Source of the DNA: CAYPKW01 sp964411425
GTDB taxonomy: Bacteria; Pseudomonadota; Alphaproteobacteria; Dongiales; Dongiaceae
Direction of reading: 5' to 3'
NCBI GenBank assembly: GCA_964411425.1
Contig: CAYPKW010000013.1
Location: forward strand, 1-55,182
Length of the DNA: 55,182 nt
Shown: in pieces, positions 17,801 to 25,025 of the stretch
Numbering within the stretch: the stretch's first letter is position 1
Layout: each line of letters opens with the position of its first letter
Notes under the pieces: generated by a model
Databases searched by the model: none
Told to the model about the DNA's origin: nothing
What the model saw: the letters and a program-made list of their open reading frames with translations, nothing else
Position numbers and translations under genes: made by a program

Positions 17801-18538
17801 GGCGAACGGCTCCTTGAGGCTGCCGACGTAGACCGGGAGCGCGTCCAGCCCGGCGCGGCGCAAGGCTTCGATCAGCGCGTCGATTGCTTCCGTCGCCCCG
17901 GCCTGCACTAGCGCCCGGTAGAACACCAGAAGCGCCACCGGGCGCCCGCGCCAGCGGGCGCGGAGATCGTCGAGCGATGGGCGTTCGACGCCGGGCCAGT
18001 AGAGCCCGGATGTGAGCAGCGGCGCCGGCTCGCGCCAGGCCGCGGCATGTCCGATCAGGCTGCCGGCATAGAGCAGGAGTTCGCCGGCATTGTCGGTGCC
18101 GCCCTCGACGCAGTACCGCCACAGGCGGTGACAGGCCTCGGCCGAGAGGGTGGACAGCGCCGCCAGTTCCGGGTCGGGCTGGTCGTCGCCCGGCAGTGCT
18201 GCAAGTGCTACGCCGAGGCGGCGGCACTCGGCGGCGACCTGCTCCATGCCGTAGGGCCAGTAGCGGACGCCGCCGAGCAGGCGCACGACGACGAGACGCG
18301 CGCGGCCGATCACCCGCTCGACGTAGCGGTCCACCGTGAAGTGGTGGCCGAGCTGCATGAGGTTGGCGAGCCTGAGGCTCGGGCCGCGGCCCGGCGGCCG
18401 CTTCGCCTGGGCGGCCGCGAGGCAGGCGAGCTCGGTGTCCGCCGCCGACAGGAACACGATCTCGCCGGGCGACTGCACCAGCTCGACCGCGGCGCTGCCG
18501 TCGCCGACGACACCCGGTTTGGCGGCCAGCAGGTGCAC
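14813..18538 (-). CDS. cobN: Cobaltochelatase subunit CobN
   Basis: CobN is the large porphyrin-binding subunit of the ATP-dependent chelatase that inserts cobalt into hydrogenobyrinic acid a,c-diamide, late in the aerobic route. The 1241-residue protein contains HMGKHGNLEWLPGKALALS, HLYPFIVNDPGEGSQAKRR, LPTGRNFYSLD, AWGTANMRTGGDD and HGYKGAFEMAATVDYM, all conserved. It starts with GTG at 18538, directly after the cobW stop. The partner ATPase subunits CobS and CobT are not in the window, so either they are elsewhere or generic chelatase partners serve. Confidence 0.95.
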   Translation of the reverse strand: MHLLAAKPGVVGDGSAAVELVQSPGEIVFLSAADTELACLAAAQAKRPPGRGPSLRLANLMQLGHHFTVDRYVERVIGRARLVVVRLLGGVRYWPYGMEQVAAECRRLGVALAALPGDDQPDPELAALSTLSAEACHRLWRYCVEGGTDNAGELLLYAGSLIGHAAAWREPAPLLTSGLYWPGVERPSLDDLRARWRGRPVALLVFYRALVQAGATEAIDALIEALRRAGLDALPVYVGSLKEPFAQELLRGLIRAAGPEAILNATAFAVSRPGGVGRPAPFESADCLVFQVVLSGGGEEAWREGTAGLGPRDIAMHVALPEIDGRVLARAISFKGEARFDAASECAIVAYRPVSDRVDFVAALAAAWVRLRRTPPSDRRVALILANYPNRDGRIANGVGLDTPAATVGVLSAMQAAGYRIEDAPADGAALMARLLAGPTNAALRRGGTRYALSDYRAYFSTLPESLQAAVTERWGAPERDPFRDGDDFVLPIHRLGNVTVGIQPARGYNVDPAASYHDPALPPPHGYLAFYACLRRAFDAHAVVHMGKHGNLEWLPGKALALSAACCPEAALGPVPHLYPFIVNDPGEGSQAKRRAAAVIVDHLTPPLTRAETYGPLRQLERLVDEYYEAAGLDPRRCRLLGEQILELAAATGLDKDCGIKAGDGPDAALGKLDGQLCELKEMQIRDGLHVFGRSPQQGQLVDLLVALTRAPRGSGEGADASLTRALAADLGLDFDPLAAEMAAPWQGPRPDVLAGGDPWRTAGDTVERLEALARRLVAGAPAPDEWHATRRVLEFIDSGLRPAVLACGDAEMGGLLAGLDGRFVAPGPSGAPTRGRLDTLPTGRNFYSLDTRTVPTPTAWRLGWHSAALLVERYRQDHGSWPKALGLSAWGTANMRTGGDDLAQALALMGARPTWDDGSGRVSGFEILPLGVLDRPRVDVTLRVSGFFRDAFPAQIELIDSAARAVAALDEPDDANPLAAAVRRDRAALVAGGLDLATAERCAGFRVFGSKPGAYGAGLQALIDERGWREAADLGRAYVAWSGYAYGAGAQGLAQHRLFEVRLAAVDAVLHNQDNREHDLLDSDDYYQFEGGMAAAAAAISGRRPAIYHNDHARPETPRIRTLEEEIARVVRARVVNPKWIAGVMRHGYKGAFEMAATVDYMFAFAATTGAVADHHFDAVYDAYLADDEVRGFLLANNPAAATEMAERLIEAQERGLWRPRSNAAHVRLAELARRETAP

Positions 18539-18539
18539 G

Positions 18540-19568
18540 TCAGGCGCCCATGAGCTCGCGCGCGATGGCGGCGCGATCGAGGCCCCGGAGACCTATCACC
18601 ACCAGCCGGCTCGCGCGCGCCCGGCCCGCCTCCCATGGCCGGTCGTAGTGATGCTGCACGCGGCGGCCGACGCCCTGCACGAGGAGCCGCATGTCGCGGC
18701 CCGCTACCTCGACGAAGCCCTTCACGCGCAGGATGTCGTGCCGCGCGAGCGCCGGCCGTAGGCGGCGCAGCAGCGCCTCGGGCGAGGCGACGGGGCCGAG
18801 CGCCACGCTGAAGCTCTCGAAGTCGTCGTGGCCATGCTCGCCCGCGGCGTCGTGGCGCGAAGGCCGCGCCGCCAAGTCGTCCTCCGCCGCGGCGCCGAGG
18901 CCGAGCAGCACGCCGGCGTCGATCGCCCCGAAGGCCGCCGGCAGCACCTTCACGGGCAGCACCCGCTCGGCCGCGATCGCCTGCTCCGCCGCCGCCCGTT
19001 GCCGCCGGTCGAGCCGATCGACCTTGTTGAGCACGACGAGATCGGCGCAGGCGATCTGGTCCTGGAACAGCTCGGCCAACGGGCTGTCGTGCACGAACAT
19101 GACCGCGGCGCGCTCCGCCGCTACCGCCGCCGGGTCGTGCGCGAAGCGGCCCGCCGCGGCGGCGGGGCCGTCCACCACCGCGATCACGCCGTCCACCGTG
19201 ACCCGGGTGCGGATTTCGGGCCAGTCGAACGCCTTCACCAGCGGTTTCGGAAGCGCCAATCCAGAGGTCTCGATGACGATGTGCTCGGGGGGCCGCGGGC
19301 GCGCCAGCAGCGCCTCGATGGCGGGCAGGAAATCGTCGGCCACCGTGCAGCACAGGCAGCCATTGGCGAGTTCGACGATGTTCTCCGCCGGGCAGCTCTC
19401 GATGCCGCAGGCGCGCAGGATTTCGCCGTCGACGCCGACCTCGCCGAACTCGTTGACGACGAGTGCGAGCCGCCGGCCGCCGGCCGTCCGCAACAGGTGG
19501 CGGATCATCGTCGTCTTGCCGGCGCCGAGAAATCCGGTGATGACGGTGGCGGGAATCCTGCCGCTCAT
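18540..19568 (-). CDS. cobW: CobW GTPase metallochaperone
   Basis: CobW is a G3E GTPase thought to deliver cobalt to the late chelatase. The 342-residue protein starts with Walker A (TGFLGAGKTT), followed by VVNEFGEVGVDGEIL, the metal-binding NGCLCCTVADDF (CxCC) motif and the NKVDRLD guanine-specificity motif. A His-rich linker (HDAAGEHGHDDFE) precedes the C-terminal CobW_C domain. It lies between cobP and cobN, with a 4-bp overlap upstream and immediate adjacency downstream, which fits cobalt supply to CobN. Confidence 0.95.
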   Translation of the reverse strand: MSGRIPATVITGFLGAGKTTMIRHLLRTAGGRRLALVVNEFGEVGVDGEILRACGIESCPAENIVELANGCLCCTVADDFLPAIEALLARPRPPEHIVIETSGLALPKPLVKAFDWPEIRTRVTVDGVIAVVDGPAAAAGRFAHDPAAVAAERAAVMFVHDSPLAELFQDQIACADLVVLNKVDRLDRRQRAAAEQAIAAERVLPVKVLPAAFGAIDAGVLLGLGAAAEDDLAARPSRHDAAGEHGHDDFESFSVALGPVASPEALLRRLRPALARHDILRVKGFVEVAGRDMRLLVQGVGRRVQHHYDRPWEAGRARASRLVVIGLRGLDRAAIARELMGA

Positions 19569-20125
19569 CGGGCTTCGTCCTTAAGCGTGAGCGAGAGGCC
19601 GGCGGCGAGGAGATATACCCGCGCCGCCGCCGCCGCCGCCGCCTGGTTGAGCCGCCCGGCCTCGTCGCGGAAGGCGCGGGCGAGCGCGTTGTCGGGGACG
19701 ATGCCGGACCCGACCTCGTTGCTGACCAGCACGACCGGGCCGGCGAGCCCGGAGAGGGTCTCGAACAGCGCCGCGGTCGCCCGCGGCACGTCCTGGCCCG
19801 CCTGCATCAGGTTGCCGAGCCAGAGCGTGAGGCAGTCGACCAGCACCGCGGCGCCGGCCCCGGCCGCGCTGGCGAGCGCCGCCGGTAGATCGAGCGGCTC
19901 CTCGACCGTGCTCCAGCCGGCACCGCGCCGGCGCCGGTGGAGCGCGATGCGCTCGGCCATTTCCGCGTCCCCCGCCTCGGCGGTGGCGAGGTAGACGCAG
20001 GGCCGCGCATGGCCCGCCAGCAGGCGCTCGGCGAACGCGCTCTTGCCGGAGCGCGCGCCGCCCAGCACCAGGGTCAGCGGAGCGAGCGTGCCCGCGGCCG
20101 ATACGGCGGTTTCAGTTGGCGGCAT
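19565..20125 (-). CDS. cobP: Adenosylcobinamide kinase / guanylyltransferase
   Basis: CobP (CobU in Salmonella) phosphorylates adenosylcobinamide and then adds GMP. The 186-residue translation has a P-loop, LVLGGARSGKSAFAE, then YLATAEAGDAEMAERI, VDCLTLWLGNLM and VSNEVGSGIVPDN, all typical. I choose the ATG at 20125, which has GGGAGGAG upstream; a GTG at 20143 is also in frame. It is the first gene behind the cobalamin riboswitch. Confidence 0.94.
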   Translation of the reverse strand: MPPTETAVSAAGTLAPLTLVLGGARSGKSAFAERLLAGHARPCVYLATAEAGDAEMAERIALHRRRRGAGWSTVEEPLDLPAALASAAGAGAAVLVDCLTLWLGNLMQAGQDVPRATAALFETLSGLAGPVVLVSNEVGSGIVPDNALARAFRDEAGRLNQAAAAAAARVYLLAAGLSLTLKDEAR

Positions 20126-20159
20126 CGGGCTCGCTCCTCCCACCGAGGACGAAAACGCC

Positions 20160-20386
20160 TCACGGACAGGCCGAGGAGGTCTCCTGGCTCGGGGTCGACG
20201 ACCGATGGCGCCTTCCCGGCCTTAGGCCAGTGGCACCGGCCCCTACTTCGGGCCGCCGTCGGTCTCGCCACCTACAGTTGCGGGGGCAGCGCCGGACTGG
20301 CTTTCCCGTCGCCAGCATGGCCACGGGGAAAGCGTCACCGGCTTCCCTGTCTCGGCGCCCCGAGGCTACAGGATCGGGCGGCCGAT
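20160..20386 (-). promoter_or_regulatory. Cobalamin riboswitch
   Basis: Read on the minus strand, this leader contains GGGAAGCCGGTGA near the 5' end, the invariant B12 box GCTGCCCCCGCAACTGTAGG at 20271-20290, and the closing GAGCCAGGAGACC element near 20176-20189. These occur in the order and spacing of the AdoCbl riboswitch aptamer. It lies directly upstream of cobP and begins just after the glutathione-transferase stop codon. I infer that bound cobalamin represses cobP-cobW-cobN-cobO, probably by hiding the cobP ribosome binding site or by early termination; the switching helix was not worked out. Confidence 0.93.
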
Positions 20387-20399
20387 TGCCAGCGCGGTA

Positions 20400-21044
20400 C
20401 TAACCGAGCGCCGGCTGGGTCTTCACCACGCTCGGCCGGGTCGCGACGTTCTGCCACCAGCGCGTGAGCCGCGGCGAACTCTTGAGCAGCGTCTTCGCCT
20501 CGGGCGTCGCCATCAGGTAGCCGAACACCGGAATCAGATAGAGGTCGGCCAGCGAGATCTTGGCGCCCAGCAGGAACGGGCCGCCGCCGTCGGCGAGCGA
20601 TTCCAGCGCGTCGATGCTCTTCTGCGCCATCGGGAGCGCCTCGGCGATCACCTTTTCGTCCGCGCCGCGGCCCAACAGCGGCGCCACCAGGCGCTCGATA
20701 ACGAGCTTGCCGACGATGGTGGCGTAAGCATAGGCGTCGACGATGCCAATGATCTGGTTCATGCGGGCGCGCTGGCGCGGCTCGCTCGGCTGCAGCTTTT
20801 CGCCCGGAAACGCCTCGTCCACGTAGCGCACGATGGCCGCGGTCTCGTACACCGTGAAACCGTCATGGCCGAGGGCCGGCACCTTGCCGAAGGGTTGCTT
20901 GGCGAGATGGTCCGGTTTCTGCCCCTCGCCCTTCAGGATGTCCACCTCTTCCAGGCGGTAGGCGACGCCCTTTTCCTCGAGCGCAAGCCGGGCGGCGCGG
21001 GCGTAGGTGCTGTAGGCGGGTCCGTAGAGGGTCGGTGCGGCCAT
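20400..21044 (-). CDS. Glutathione S-transferase family protein
   Basis: The 214-residue protein has an N-terminal thioredoxin-like domain (LYGPAYSTYARAARLALEEKGV, then GKVPALGHDGFTVYETAAIVRYVDEAF, with the cis-Pro and ETAA glutathione contacts). An all-helical C-terminal domain follows, with ISLADLYLIPVFGYLMATPE. The likely catalytic Ser/Thr/Tyr lies in the first loop; the substrate is unknown. The start at 21044 is preceded by GGAGGAG. It is upstream of the riboswitch in the same direction, but nothing suggests a role in B12 synthesis. Confidence 0.9.
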   Translation of the reverse strand: MAAPTLYGPAYSTYARAARLALEEKGVAYRLEEVDILKGEGQKPDHLAKQPFGKVPALGHDGFTVYETAAIVRYVDEAFPGEKLQPSEPRQRARMNQIIGIVDAYAYATIVGKLVIERLVAPLLGRGADEKVIAEALPMAQKSIDALESLADGGGPFLLGAKISLADLYLIPVFGYLMATPEAKTLLKSSPRLTRWWQNVATRPSVVKTQPALG

Positions 21045-21161
21045 GGGCTCCTCCGGGTTCGACCGAGGCTAGGAGGCCGGCTGGGCGCGGTCAAGCCTTT
21101 GAACCGCGCGGCGTTCGGGACTATCATGGCTCTCCGGCGGGGCTGGCGCGGGAGGCGAGCC

Positions 21162-21596
21162 ATGCAAGTCCAGGCGATTCTGCGCGGCAAGGGCGGCGAG
21201 GTCGTGACCACCCGGCCCGAGGCCAGCATCGCCGACACTTGCAAGCTGCTGGCCGAGCGCCGCATCGGCGCCGTCATCGTGCTCGACCAGGACGGCACCA
21301 TCGCCGGCGTCATCTCCGAACGCGACATCGTCGCCGGTTTGGCGGCGCACGGCACAGGCGCCGTCGAACTGACCGTGGCCGACCTGATGACGCGCGACGT
21401 GGTGCTGTGCCTGCCCGACGCCACGGTCGAGGAAGTCTTGGCGATGATGACGAACCGGCGCATCCGCCACTTGCCGGTGGTCGAGCACGGCAAGCTGATC
21501 GGCATCGTCAGCATCGGCGACGCGGTGAAGTCGCGCCTCGACGAGGCGGCGCAGGAGGCCGAATCGCTGCGCCAGTACGTGCTGGCGGGGCACTGA
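21162..21596 (+). CDS. CBS-domain pair protein
   Basis: This 144-residue protein consists of two CBS motifs (about residues 10-60, with RRIGAVIVLDQDGTIAGVISERDIV, and 75-125, with NRRIRHLPVVEHGKLIGIVSIGDAVK). No catalytic domain is attached. Such pairs bind adenine nucleotides and act as energy or redox sensors, but the partner is unknown. The start at 21162 has GGGAGG upstream. A related protein is encoded at 23738-24166. Confidence 0.9.
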   Translation: MQVQAILRGKGGEVVTTRPEASIADTCKLLAERRIGAVIVLDQDGTIAGVISERDIVAGLAAHGTGAVELTVADLMTRDVVLCLPDATVEEVLAMMTNRRIRHLPVVEHGKLIGIVSIGDAVKSRLDEAAQEAESLRQYVLAGH

Positions 21597-21658
21597 ACGC
21601 CTTCACCTCCGCTTAACGGGGGCCGTGGCAAGCTCGGCAGGGCGAGAAGGAGAGAACC

Positions 21659-21943
21659 ATGGCCGAGGAACTCGCCCGGCAAAGTGAGCGCCGCAAGGCG
21701 CCGCGCCACAGCGTCAGTTTGCCCGTGCACATCATGGTGCGCGGCGAGCGCGTGGCGTGCCGCATGCATAACGTGTCGACCGGCGGCGCGCTGCTCGACC
21801 GCATCGCCGGCATCGAGCTCGACACCGAGGTGGAGGTCGATATCCCCGGCATCGGCAACACCGTGGGCCGGGTGGTGCGCGTCAGCGCCTCGTACATCGC
21901 GCTCGCCTTCAGCGGCCTGCTGGTGATCTCGCCCATCCTGTGA
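21659..21943 (+). CDS. PilZ-domain protein
   Basis: The 94-residue product is a single PilZ domain. It carries the cyclic-di-GMP binding features: an Arg-rich RRKAPRHSVSLPVHI start (RxxxR type) and the NVSTGGALL loop (D/NxSxxG). The rest is beta-strand-like. GGAGAGAACC lies upstream of the ATG. It probably acts as a small c-di-GMP adaptor. It ends 9 bp before the end of convergent mscL. Confidence 0.9.
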   Translation: MAEELARQSERRKAPRHSVSLPVHIMVRGERVACRMHNVSTGGALLDRIAGIELDTEVEVDIPGIGNTVGRVVRVSASYIALAFSGLLVISPIL

Positions 21944-21952
21944 GCGCCCTCG

Positions 21953-22372
21953 TCAGGCGCGCGCCTTGAGGACGTCGCGAATCTCCGCCAGCAGCTCCTG
22001 GTCCCTGGTGGGCGTGGCCGGCGCCGGCGCCTCGCGCTTCAACTGGTTCAAGAGCCGGACCAGCACGAAGATGGCGAAGGCGACGATGACGAAATCCACC
22101 ACCGTGTTGACGAAGGCGCCGTAGTTGATGGTGGGGGCGCCCGCTTCTCGCGCCTCGGCCAGCGAGGAATAATCCCCGCCGCCGAGGTCGATGAAGAGAC
22201 CCGAAAAATCGACCTGGCCCAGCAGCAGGCCGATCGGCGGCATGACCACGTCGTTGACCAGCGAGGTCACGATCTTGCCGAAGGCGGCGCCGACGATGAT
22301 GCCGACCGCCAGATCGACGACGCTGCCGCGCATGGCGAAGTCCCTGAACTCCTTGAGCACGTTCCTCAACAT
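21953..22372 (-). CDS. mscL: Large-conductance mechanosensitive channel
   Basis: MscL is a homopentameric inner-membrane channel that opens under osmotic downshock. The 139-residue translation begins LKEFRDFAMRGSVVDLAVGIIVGAAFGKIVTSLVNDVVMPPIG, matching the N-terminal helix and TM1. It continues with a periplasmic loop, TM2 (VVDFVIVAFAIFVLVRLLNQL) and a charged cytoplasmic helix. Length and order are typical. Confidence 0.97.
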   Translation of the reverse strand: MLRNVLKEFRDFAMRGSVVDLAVGIIVGAAFGKIVTSLVNDVVMPPIGLLLGQVDFSGLFIDLGGGDYSSLAEAREAGAPTINYGAFVNTVVDFVIVAFAIFVLVRLLNQLKREAPAPATPTRDQELLAEIRDVLKARA

Positions 22373-22398
22373 GGCTTCCCCTTTCTGCGGTTACCGCC

Positions 22399-23334
22399 TC
22401 AGAACGCCACCCGGTCGCCGCCCTTGAGCGCCAGCGCCTGGCGCGCCTCCGCCGGGGTCGCCACCTCGAGCGACAGGCTGTCGAGGATGCCGCGCAGGAT
22501 GGCGACCTGCTCGGCGTTGGAGCGGGCGAGCCGGCCCTTGCCGGCATAGAGGCTGTCCTCCAGCCCGACCCGCAGGTTGCCGCCGAGGATGGCGGCAAGC
22601 GTAGTGAGTTTGATCTGGTGCCGTCCGGCCGCCAGCACCGACCACTGGTAGGCGTCGCCGAACAGGCGGTCGGCGGTCCGCCGCATGTGCAGCACGTCCT
22701 CGGGCTCGGCCCCGATGCCGCCCAGGATGCCGAAGATGCTCTGCACGAACAGCGGCGGGCGCACCAATCCGCGGTCGAGGAAGTGCGCCAGCGTGTAGAG
22801 GTGCCCGATGTCGTAGCACTCGAACTCGAAGCGCGTGCCGTGGCCCTCGCCCAGCTCCAGCAGCAGGCGCTCGATGTCCTTGAAGGTGTTGCGGAAGATG
22901 AAGTCGCGGCTGTTCTCCAGGTGGACGCGCTCCCAGTCGTGCTTGAACTCCTTGTAGCGCTCGAGCATCGGGAAGAGGCCGAAGTTCATCGAGCCCATGT
23001 TGAGCGAACACATCTCGGGGCTGGCCCGGAGCGGGGCCGCCAGGCGCTGCTCCAAACTCATGCCGGCGCCGCCGCCAGTGGTGACGTTGATGACGGCGTC
23101 GCAGGCCTGCTTGATGCGCGGCAGGAACTGCATGAACACGGCCGGATCGGGCGTCGGCCGGCCGTCCACGGGGTCGCGCGCGTGCAGGTGGATGATGGCG
23201 GCCCCCGCCTCGGCCGCGCCGATCGACTGCTCCGCGATCTCGTCCGGCGTCACCGGCAGCCAGGGCGACATGCTGGGCGTGTGGATGGAGCCGGTGACGG
23301 CGCAGGTGATGATGACCTTGCGGCTGGCGGCCAT
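22399..23334 (-). CDS. BKACE-family 3-keto-5-aminohexanoate cleavage-type enzyme (DUF849)
   Basis: The 311-residue protein is a TIM-barrel Zn enzyme of the beta-keto acid cleavage (BKACE) family. It contains VIITCAVTGSIHTPSMSPWLPVTP, AAIIHLHARDPVDGRPTPD (His-x-His metal ligands), NVTTGGGAGMS, FECYDIGHLY and NLRVGLEDSLY. The family condenses a beta-keto acid with acetyl-CoA to give acetoacetate and a CoA ester; the side-chain specificity here is unknown. Its start region (MAASRK and upstream bases) is partly duplicated near 24303-24345. Confidence 0.9.
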   Translation of the reverse strand: MAASRKVIITCAVTGSIHTPSMSPWLPVTPDEIAEQSIGAAEAGAAIIHLHARDPVDGRPTPDPAVFMQFLPRIKQACDAVINVTTGGGAGMSLEQRLAAPLRASPEMCSLNMGSMNFGLFPMLERYKEFKHDWERVHLENSRDFIFRNTFKDIERLLLELGEGHGTRFEFECYDIGHLYTLAHFLDRGLVRPPLFVQSIFGILGGIGAEPEDVLHMRRTADRLFGDAYQWSVLAAGRHQIKLTTLAAILGGNLRVGLEDSLYAGKGRLARSNAEQVAILRGILDSLSLEVATPAEARQALALKGGDRVAF

Positions 23335-23737
23335 GGGTTATCCTGCCAACGGGCGGCGCACCCCGAGGGCGGGATTGAAACGCATCGCCGCCGGCCCCGC
23401 AACGGCGAATCCGAGGCCCCGGCATTGCGTAAAACGAGAGGTTCAAGCATCTTTTTTCGCGGAACGACCCCACGAGGCGGGCCGCGCACCGCTATATGTG
23501 GTGGGCCGGTCCCTCCGGCGGCGGCCTCGAAGGCCGTCGCCAAACCAACAATGTCAAACAGCGCCCGCCGCGACCGGGCCCGAGTTCGGTACAGCCGCGA
23601 CGGTAGCGGAATGTTTTCACAAATCGGCGGCGATCGCAAGCCGGAAAATCGTCCTGTGTCGGTAACACCCAGTCGGATAATTTTACTCCGACCCCGATTC
23701 CCAGGGTCTAGAGCGCAGATCGAGCAGCAGCCTGATG
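23335..23737. other. Intergenic region without a supported gene
   Basis: These 403 bp separate the BKACE start from the end of the second CBS gene. I see no convincing ORF. A 6-bp inverted repeat, GTCGGA...TCCGAC, at about 23672-23692 around a TAATTTTAC loop might end the CBS transcript, but no T-run follows. The promoter of the BKACE gene should lie in the right part, but I cannot place it. Confidence 0.4.
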
Positions 23738-24166
23738 CTAGCCACGAACGTAATTTTCCAACTGGGAGATGACAAACGCTTGGTCGCGGATGACGCTTTT
23801 CACCAGATCGCCGATGGAAACCAGCCCAACCACAACATCGCGTTCGATGACCGGAAGGTGGCGGAAACGTTTGTCGGTCATCAGCGCCATGCACTCTTCG
23901 ACCGACTGGTCGGGCCGCACGCACACCACATGGGTTTCCATGATGTCGCTGACTGGCGTTGTCGGCGAAGCTTTCCCCTTTAAGAAGACCTTTTGCGCAT
24001 AGTGTCGTTCCGTGACCATTCCGACAAGTCTATCGCCCTCCATCACCAGCAGCGATCCGATGTTCTTGTCGGCCATCAGTTTGATGGCGTCGTAGACCAT
24101 CTGATCTGGGGCGATGCACCAGACTTGCCGACCCTTCTGATCGAGAACCTGCTGGACTGTCGTCAT
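23738..24166 (-). CDS. CBS-domain pair protein, paralogue
   Basis: This 142-residue protein has two CBS motifs (KNIGSLLVMEGDRLVGMVTERHYAQ and DKRFRHLPVIERDVVVGLVSIGDLVK) and a short C-terminal helix, QLENYVRG. It is related throughout to the protein at 21162-21596. I place the start at 24166; the frame stays open to 24328, but that extension reads through sequence that resembles the start of the BKACE gene. Function and partner are unknown; it probably binds adenylate nucleotides. Confidence 0.88.
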   Translation of the reverse strand: MTTVQQVLDQKGRQVWCIAPDQMVYDAIKLMADKNIGSLLVMEGDRLVGMVTERHYAQKVFLKGKASPTTPVSDIMETHVVCVRPDQSVEECMALMTDKRFRHLPVIERDVVVGLVSIGDLVKSVIRDQAFVISQLENYVRG

Positions 24167-24302
24167 TAGGGACACGCCACGTGAATGGGACTCGCCAGAT
24201 GGAAGCACCTTATCGACCCAAATCTTAACGCGGCAAATCGTCCGAGGCCAGTGATAGATGCGTTGTGCTCGTCTGTAGTTTGCGCGCGACAAATAGCTGC
24301 AC

Positions 24303-24345
24303 GCAGACTTTCTGCGGCTGGCGGCCATAGGTTTTCCTTCCAGCG
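24303..24345 (-). repeat. Duplicated 5' region of the BKACE gene
   Basis: The bases around GCTGGCGGCCATAGG match those at the BKACE start (23320-23360) with few changes, and on the minus strand they again read MAASR. After about five codons the similarity stops. This may be the remnant of a second BKACE-family gene whose body was replaced by the CBS gene. Confidence 0.45.
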
Positions 24346-24403
24346 GGCGGGGCTGCTCGCGGCGGCATTGCGGCGACGATCTCGCCTGCGCGCCCGAGCC
24401 GGC

Positions 24404-24805
24404 TCAGAACATCGTGTTGCTGTTGGCCGAGGCGGTGGGCACCGTTTGCAGCACGTCCCAGTGCTCGACGATCTTGCCGTCGTCGTCGAGGCGGAAGATG
24501 TCGATCCCGGCCCAGCCGCTCTCGCCCGGCCATTCCTGGTGACAATGCAAGACGACGAAGTTGCCCTCGGCGATGGCCCGCTTGATGTGGACGCGCTTGC
24601 CCGGGTACTCCTCGGCCATCCTGGTGAAGCAGTCGATGAACGCGGCCTTGCCGTCGGCCACGTCGGGATTGTGCTGGATGTAGACGTCGCCCACGTACTT
24701 CTCGATCGCTTCCGCGGGCCGGCATCGGTTGAACATCAAGTCGTAGAAGGCGATCGCATTCTTCTTGTTGCGCTCGAGCCGATCGGACAACGGAGATTCC
24801 TCCAT
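24404..24805 (-). CDS. NTF2-like (SnoaL-type) protein
   Basis: This 133-residue protein has a cone-shaped alpha+beta fold signature: a first helix (NKKNAIAFYDLMFN), EKYVGDVYIQHNPDVADGKAAF, then EGNFVVLHCHQEWPG and GIDIFRLDDDGKIVEHWDVLQ. This pattern is typical of SnoaL/ester-cyclase-like proteins. The substrate is unknown. The start at 24805 follows GGAGG-free sequence. It lies 30 bp downstream of a tRNA-Glu fragment on the same strand, so it may once have been transcribed with that tRNA. Confidence 0.85.
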   Translation of the reverse strand: MEESPLSDRLERNKKNAIAFYDLMFNRCRPAEAIEKYVGDVYIQHNPDVADGKAAFIDCFTRMAEEYPGKRVHIKRAIAEGNFVVLHCHQEWPGESGWAGIDIFRLDDDGKIVEHWDVLQTVPTASANSNTMF

Positions 24806-24834
24806 GGGCCCGGCAACGACCGGGCCGCGCCGCC

Positions 24835-24878
24835 TGGCGTCCCCAAGGGGAGTCGAACCCCTGTTCCCGCCGTGAGAG
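24835..24878 (-). tRNA. 3' half of tRNA-Glu(CTC), partial: attachment-site remnant
   Basis: On the minus strand the sequence reads from an anticodon loop, CTCTCAC (anticodon CTC), through GGCGG, the T arm AGGGG-TTCGACT-CCCCT, the acceptor strand TGGGGAC, discriminator G, and CCA. It closely resembles the 3' half of bacterial tRNA-Glu. The matching 5' half (expected acceptor GTCCCCA) is absent; beyond the anticodon loop the sequence is unrelated. An orphan 3' half next to an integrase is the usual mark of an att junction. The intact tRNA should be at the other end of the element and is not in this window. Confidence 0.85.
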
Positions 24879-25025
24879 GGGGAAAATGGCACATTCACGG
24901 ACGGTGGCGAACAACACGATTGGTGGAAAGCCGCTGTTTTCCGCCCTTTGTTGTGTGCCCTTGTTCCTAGGTGTTCCGCACCGTATATTAGCCAAATAGT
25001 AGCCAAACCTGAATGGAGGCCTATC

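Noticed and set aside
23250..23924. A 224-codon minus frame over the gap between the BKACE and CBS genes
   Set aside because: No ribosome binding site and no family pattern; it overlaps both real genes in other frames.
24835..24910. A complete tRNA gene on the minus strand
   Set aside because: Only the 3' half fits tRNA-Glu. The bases that should form the 5' acceptor, D arm and 5' anticodon stem do not pair.
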